In this document: positions 6,237-8,238 of the stretch, in pieces
Position numbering within the stretch: the stretch's first letter is position 1
Layout: every line of letters starts with the position of its first letter
Origin: Gammaproteobacteria bacterium
GTDB lineage: Bacteria > Pseudomonadota > Gammaproteobacteria > Steroidobacterales > GCA-2729495
Length of the DNA: 8,238 nt
Direction of reading: 5' to 3'
Assembly: GCA_023150055.1 (NCBI GenBank)
Contig: JAKLLP010000086.1
Coordinates: 1 to 8,238, forward strand
Translations under genes and position numbers: made by a program
Notes under the pieces: generated by a model
What the model was told of the DNA's origin: nothing
Seen by the model: only the letters and a program-made list of their open reading frames with translations
Databases searched by the model: none

Positions 6237-7532
6237 ATGCTGCTTTTCACCCGCTACCAGTGGACCGTGCTGCTGGCCGCATGGCTCGGCTGGGGTTTCG
6301 ACGTCTTTGACGGGCTGCTGTTCAACTATGTCGCGCCGAATGCCGTGCCCACCTTGCTTGGCCTGCCGCTCGGTTCGCCCGAGGCCAAGCAGGCGACGCT
6401 GTTCTGGACCGGGCTCCTGACGTCGATCCTGCTGCTCGGCTGGGCGGCAGGCGGTGTGCTGTTCGGGCTGGTCTGCGACCGCATCGGGCGCACGCGCACG
6501 CTGATGCTGACCATGCTCCTCTACGCTGTCGGCACCGCAGCCTGTGCGTTTGCGCCCAATATCGGCTGGCTGGTCGCCTTTCGGATCGTCGCCTCGCTCG
6601 GTATCGGCGGGGAGTGGGCGGCGGGCGCGGCGATGGTCGCCGAATCCGTGCCGGAGGAGAAACGAGTCGAGGCGGGGGCGCTGCTCTACACCGCCGCGCC
6701 GATGGGGCTGTTCCTCGCGACCTTCGTCAACATGCAGGTGGCCGGCAACTGGTTTGCAGACAGCCCGGAGACCTCCTGGCGCTATGTCTTCCTGTTCGGT
6801 CTGTTGCCCGCCGGCGCGGCATTTCTGGTGCGGCTGTTCGTGAAGGAACCCGAGCGGTGGCAAAACCTCGGCAATGCCGCGCCGGCGCGGATCGCCGAAC
6901 TCTTCAGCCCCGGGATCCGCCCGGCGACGCTCTCGGGATTCCTGATGGCCGTGATCGCGCTGCTCACGTGGTGGAGCTGCAACGCGTTCATTCCCGTGAT
7001 CTCCGGCGGTCTCGCCCGGGAGGCGGCAGAGCTGCAGGGCATCGACGGCGCGGCGACGCTGATGATGATCGAGCGGTGGAAGACGCTCGCCACGAGCTGG
7101 TTCAATCTCGGTGGCCTGGTCGGCACGCTGCTCACGATCCCGGCCGCGAAGCTACTCGGCCGGAAAGCCATGTTCACGATCTACTGGGTGGCGTCGGCCG
7201 CCTCGATCTTTGCGACCTTCGGCCTCGACCTGCCGCCGGAGACGCGGCTGTACCTGTACTTTGCGATCGGGCTGTCGGTGTTCGGCGTGTTCGGCAGTTT
7301 CACCTACTACCTGCCGGAGCTGTTCCCGACGCGGCTGCGGGGCACGGGCGCGGGCTTCTGTTACAACATCGGCCGGGTGTTCGCGGCGGTCGGCCCGTTC
7401 GTCGTGGGCTCCATCGCCGCGCGTGGCACCGGGGCCGCATTCGACGTGCTGTTCTACGTCGGACTGATTCCGCTGCTCGGTATCCTGGCCATGCCGTGGG
7501 TGATCGAGACGCGGGGACGGATTTTGTCCTGA
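6237..7532 (+). CDS. MFS transporter, metabolite:H+ symporter type
   Basis: Encodes 431 residues, standard for a 12-helix major facilitator permease of the inner membrane. The start ATG 6237 has a GGGGGA 8 bases upstream (6223-6228). The N-terminus WTVLLAAWLGWGFDVFDGLLFNYVAP (9-34), with its conserved Asp pair, is typical of the sialate/carboxylate (SHS/AAHS-like) branch. The loop 2-3 motif is GLVCDRIGRTRTL (77-89). Helix 4 carries FRIVASLGIGGEWAAGAAMVAESVPEEKR (115-143), a hallmark of that branch. The second half has a matching LLGRKAMFT (306-314) and the C-terminal signature YYLPELFPTRLRGTGAGFCYNIGRVFAAVGP (357-387). The extended insert between helices 7 and 8 (about 258-285) is moderately long. 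The substrate is probably an organic acid or similar small metabolite (inference from branch). It follows the solute-binding protein by 108 bp on the same strand and is probably co-transcribed. This suggests a shared substrate, although MFS permeases do not normally use binding proteins. Confidence 0.93.
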   Translation: MLLFTRYQWTVLLAAWLGWGFDVFDGLLFNYVAPNAVPTLLGLPLGSPEAKQATLFWTGLLTSILLLGWAAGGVLFGLVCDRIGRTRTLMLTMLLYAVGTAACAFAPNIGWLVAFRIVASLGIGGEWAAGAAMVAESVPEEKRVEAGALLYTAAPMGLFLATFVNMQVAGNWFADSPETSWRYVFLFGLLPAGAAFLVRLFVKEPERWQNLGNAAPARIAELFSPGIRPATLSGFLMAVIALLTWWSCNAFIPVISGGLAREAAELQGIDGAATLMMIERWKTLATSWFNLGGLVGTLLTIPAAKLLGRKAMFTIYWVASAASIFATFGLDLPPETRLYLYFAIGLSVFGVFGSFTYYLPELFPTRLRGTGAGFCYNIGRVFAAVGPFVVGSIAARGTGAAFDVLFYVGLIPLLGILAMPWVIETRGRILS

Positions 7533-7598
7533 GTGAGCGACGAATCAGCGACAATATCGTTGGTCGAGACGACCTTGTGATGGTGAACCAGGTGAAAA

Positions 7599-8051
7599 AT
7601 GGTCAGTAAGGCAGACAACCCGAGCGGCACGGTCCCGGAAAAGAAGCTCGAGATACGCCGCGTCGAACTGCGTCGCATGGCGTTCGAGGCGGCACCTGTG
7701 CCCCACCTCGATGCCGGGAAGATCGACTGGGAAAACGTCGATCTCAGGATCAAATGCAACGTCAATCGGCTCAAAAAGAACTACGCGCTCATCATGACCG
7801 CGAACGTGCATGCCAAAAGCGGTGAGGAAACCGCCTTCTGGATCACCGTGGAAGAGGTGGGTATGTTCGCGGCGCAGGGTTACGCCGAGGAGGAGGTCGA
7901 GAACCTGCTGCGGACCAAAGGCGCCGCACAGTTGTACCCCTTCGTGCGCGAGGTGATCCTCTCGACCGTGGCGCGCTGCGGCCTGCCTAACCTGGGCCTG
8001 ACGCCGTTCCCGTTCGACGTGCCGAAGTTGGAGTCGTCCGCTACGGATTGA
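7599..8051 (+). CDS. SecB-like preprotein chaperone
   Basis: Encodes 150 residues; E. coli SecB has 155. The match runs along the whole fold. The N-terminal strand RRVELRRMAFEAAPVPHL (20-37) corresponds to the RIYTKDISFEAPNAPHVF region of SecB. IDW (42-44) corresponds to the DW before the second strand. SGEETAFWITVEEVGMFAAQGY (74-95) corresponds to the GEETAFL/GGIF block. GAAQLYPFVREVILSTVARCGLPNLGLTPFPFD (108-140) corresponds to the LFPYARE/FPQLNLAPVNFD block. SecB is a cytosolic tetramer that keeps exported proteins unfolded and hands them to SecA. This copy differs by lacking the conserved CP before LFPYARE (it reads GAA) and by a short C-terminal tail without the usual acidic/His tail. 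It is therefore a divergent or second SecB rather than an obvious housekeeping copy. The start is ATG 7599 with AGGTGA at 7590-7595. It follows the MFS stop by 66 bp and is closed by a terminator at 8101-8130. Confidence 0.85.
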   Translation: MVSKADNPSGTVPEKKLEIRRVELRRMAFEAAPVPHLDAGKIDWENVDLRIKCNVNRLKKNYALIMTANVHAKSGEETAFWITVEEVGMFAAQGYAEEEVENLLRTKGAAQLYPFVREVILSTVARCGLPNLGLTPFPFDVPKLESSATD

Positions 8052-8100
8052 GATGAGGTGGCCTGCGGCCGGTCACGTGAAGGAAATGCTCCCGTTTTCG

Positions 8101-8130
8101 CGCCGCCCGCGCGGGGTGGGCGGCGAGTTT
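8101..8130 (+). terminator. Rho-independent terminator after the SecB-like gene
   Basis: CGCCGCCC (8101-8108) and GGGCGGCG (8118-8125) form a perfect 8-bp G/C stem with a 9-base loop, followed by AGTTTT. It lies 50 bases past the SecB-like stop. TTTTCG also precedes the stem (AAAA on the other strand), so it could act in both directions. It marks the end of the binding-protein/MFS/SecB-like direction of transcription. Confidence 0.65.
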
Positions 8131-8146
8131 TCAGCGGCAACGCTGC

Positions 8147-8238
8147 GTGGGCCTGCTGGCCGATGAGGTTGCGGCGGGCGTGTGGAGCCGCGCGCAGCAG
8201 GAGCGGAGCGCGGCGGAACCCGAGCGCACGCAGGCCAT
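8147..8238 (+). CDS. Possible 5' end of an unidentified gene running off the window
   Basis: From GTG 8147 (or GTG 8180) the frame stays open to the right edge. It reads VGLLADEVAAGVWSRAQQER and continues with an Ala/Glu/Arg-rich stretch. Nearly every third codon position is G or C and first positions are mostly G, as in the real genes of this window, while the other frames look less coding-like. No Shine-Dalgarno site precedes either GTG and no ATG is in frame, so the start is unsure. A GCCGCGC/GCGCGGC inverted repeat (8187-8214) lies within it. It is too short to identify, and could be non-coding. Confidence 0.28.
   Translation, partial: MGLLADEVAAGVWSRAQQERSAAEPERTQA

Noticed and set aside
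4479..6863. Very long open frame (794 codons) on the minus strand across the binding-protein and MFS genes
   Set aside because: It is opposite two clear, well-conserved genes. Its product is rich in Arg, Gly, Gln, Ala and His, as expected for the complement of high-GC coding DNA, and it has no recognisable domain.
7524..7598. Possible promoter before the SecB-like gene (TTGTCC and ACAATAT)
   Set aside because: The spacing between the boxes is 20 bases or more, too wide for a standard sigma-70 promoter; read-through from the MFS gene is simpler.
8086..8166. 26-codon open frame beginning ATG 8086 after a GAAGGAA
   Set aside because: It reads straight through the terminator hairpin, has poor third-position bias and no recognisable product.

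Overview
The window is high-GC DNA (roughly two thirds G+C by eye) with a typical proteobacterial layout. A TonB-dependent outer-membrane receptor, a SecB-type chaperone, a periplasmic binding protein and strong Shine-Dalgarno sites all point to a Gram-negative organism. The style of the receptor suggests an environmental gammaproteobacterium, but that placement is inference. No RNA gene, insertion sequence, phage gene or CRISPR array was seen.

Layout: (1) 2-655 (+), the C-terminal part of a TonB-dependent receptor whose start lies outside the window. (2) 847-1269 (+), a small membrane-anchored, Cys- and Arg-rich protein of unknown function; its stop codon sits in a 12-bp tandem duplication. 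(3) 3314-1303 (-), a two-gene unit: a nitrilase-superfamily amidase-like protein followed, with a 4-bp GTGA overlap, by an aldo/keto reductase. (4) 3315-3416, a divergent control region with a near-perfect 10-bp-arm inverted repeat. (5) 3417-4172 (+), a GntR/HutC-type regulator with a UTRA ligand domain. (6) 4173-4472, about 300 bp without a gene, holding a 15-bp-arm inverted repeat and a 25-bp direct repeat spaced exactly 100 bp apart. (7) 4473-6128 (+), a family-5 (peptide/nickel type) solute-binding protein, then 6237-7532 (+), an MFS symporter. (8) 7599-8051 (+), a SecB-like chaperone followed by a hairpin terminator. (9) A short stretch with coding-like composition runs off the right edge.

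The middle of the window reads as a small-molecule uptake and processing locus. A ligand-sensing repressor faces the amidase/reductase pair. A periplasmic binding protein, an MFS permease and possibly the outer-membrane receptor could bring the substrate in. The substrate cannot be named from sequence.

The most notable observation is that the amidase-like protein keeps the Glu and Lys of the nitrilase catalytic triad but has Ser, not Cys, at the nucleophile position. The reading frame is otherwise complete. It could be a pseudoenzyme, a binding protein or an enzyme with altered chemistry. The binding protein without ABC permease or ATPase genes beside it, and the SecB-like protein outside a recognisable secretion context, are secondary points of interest.
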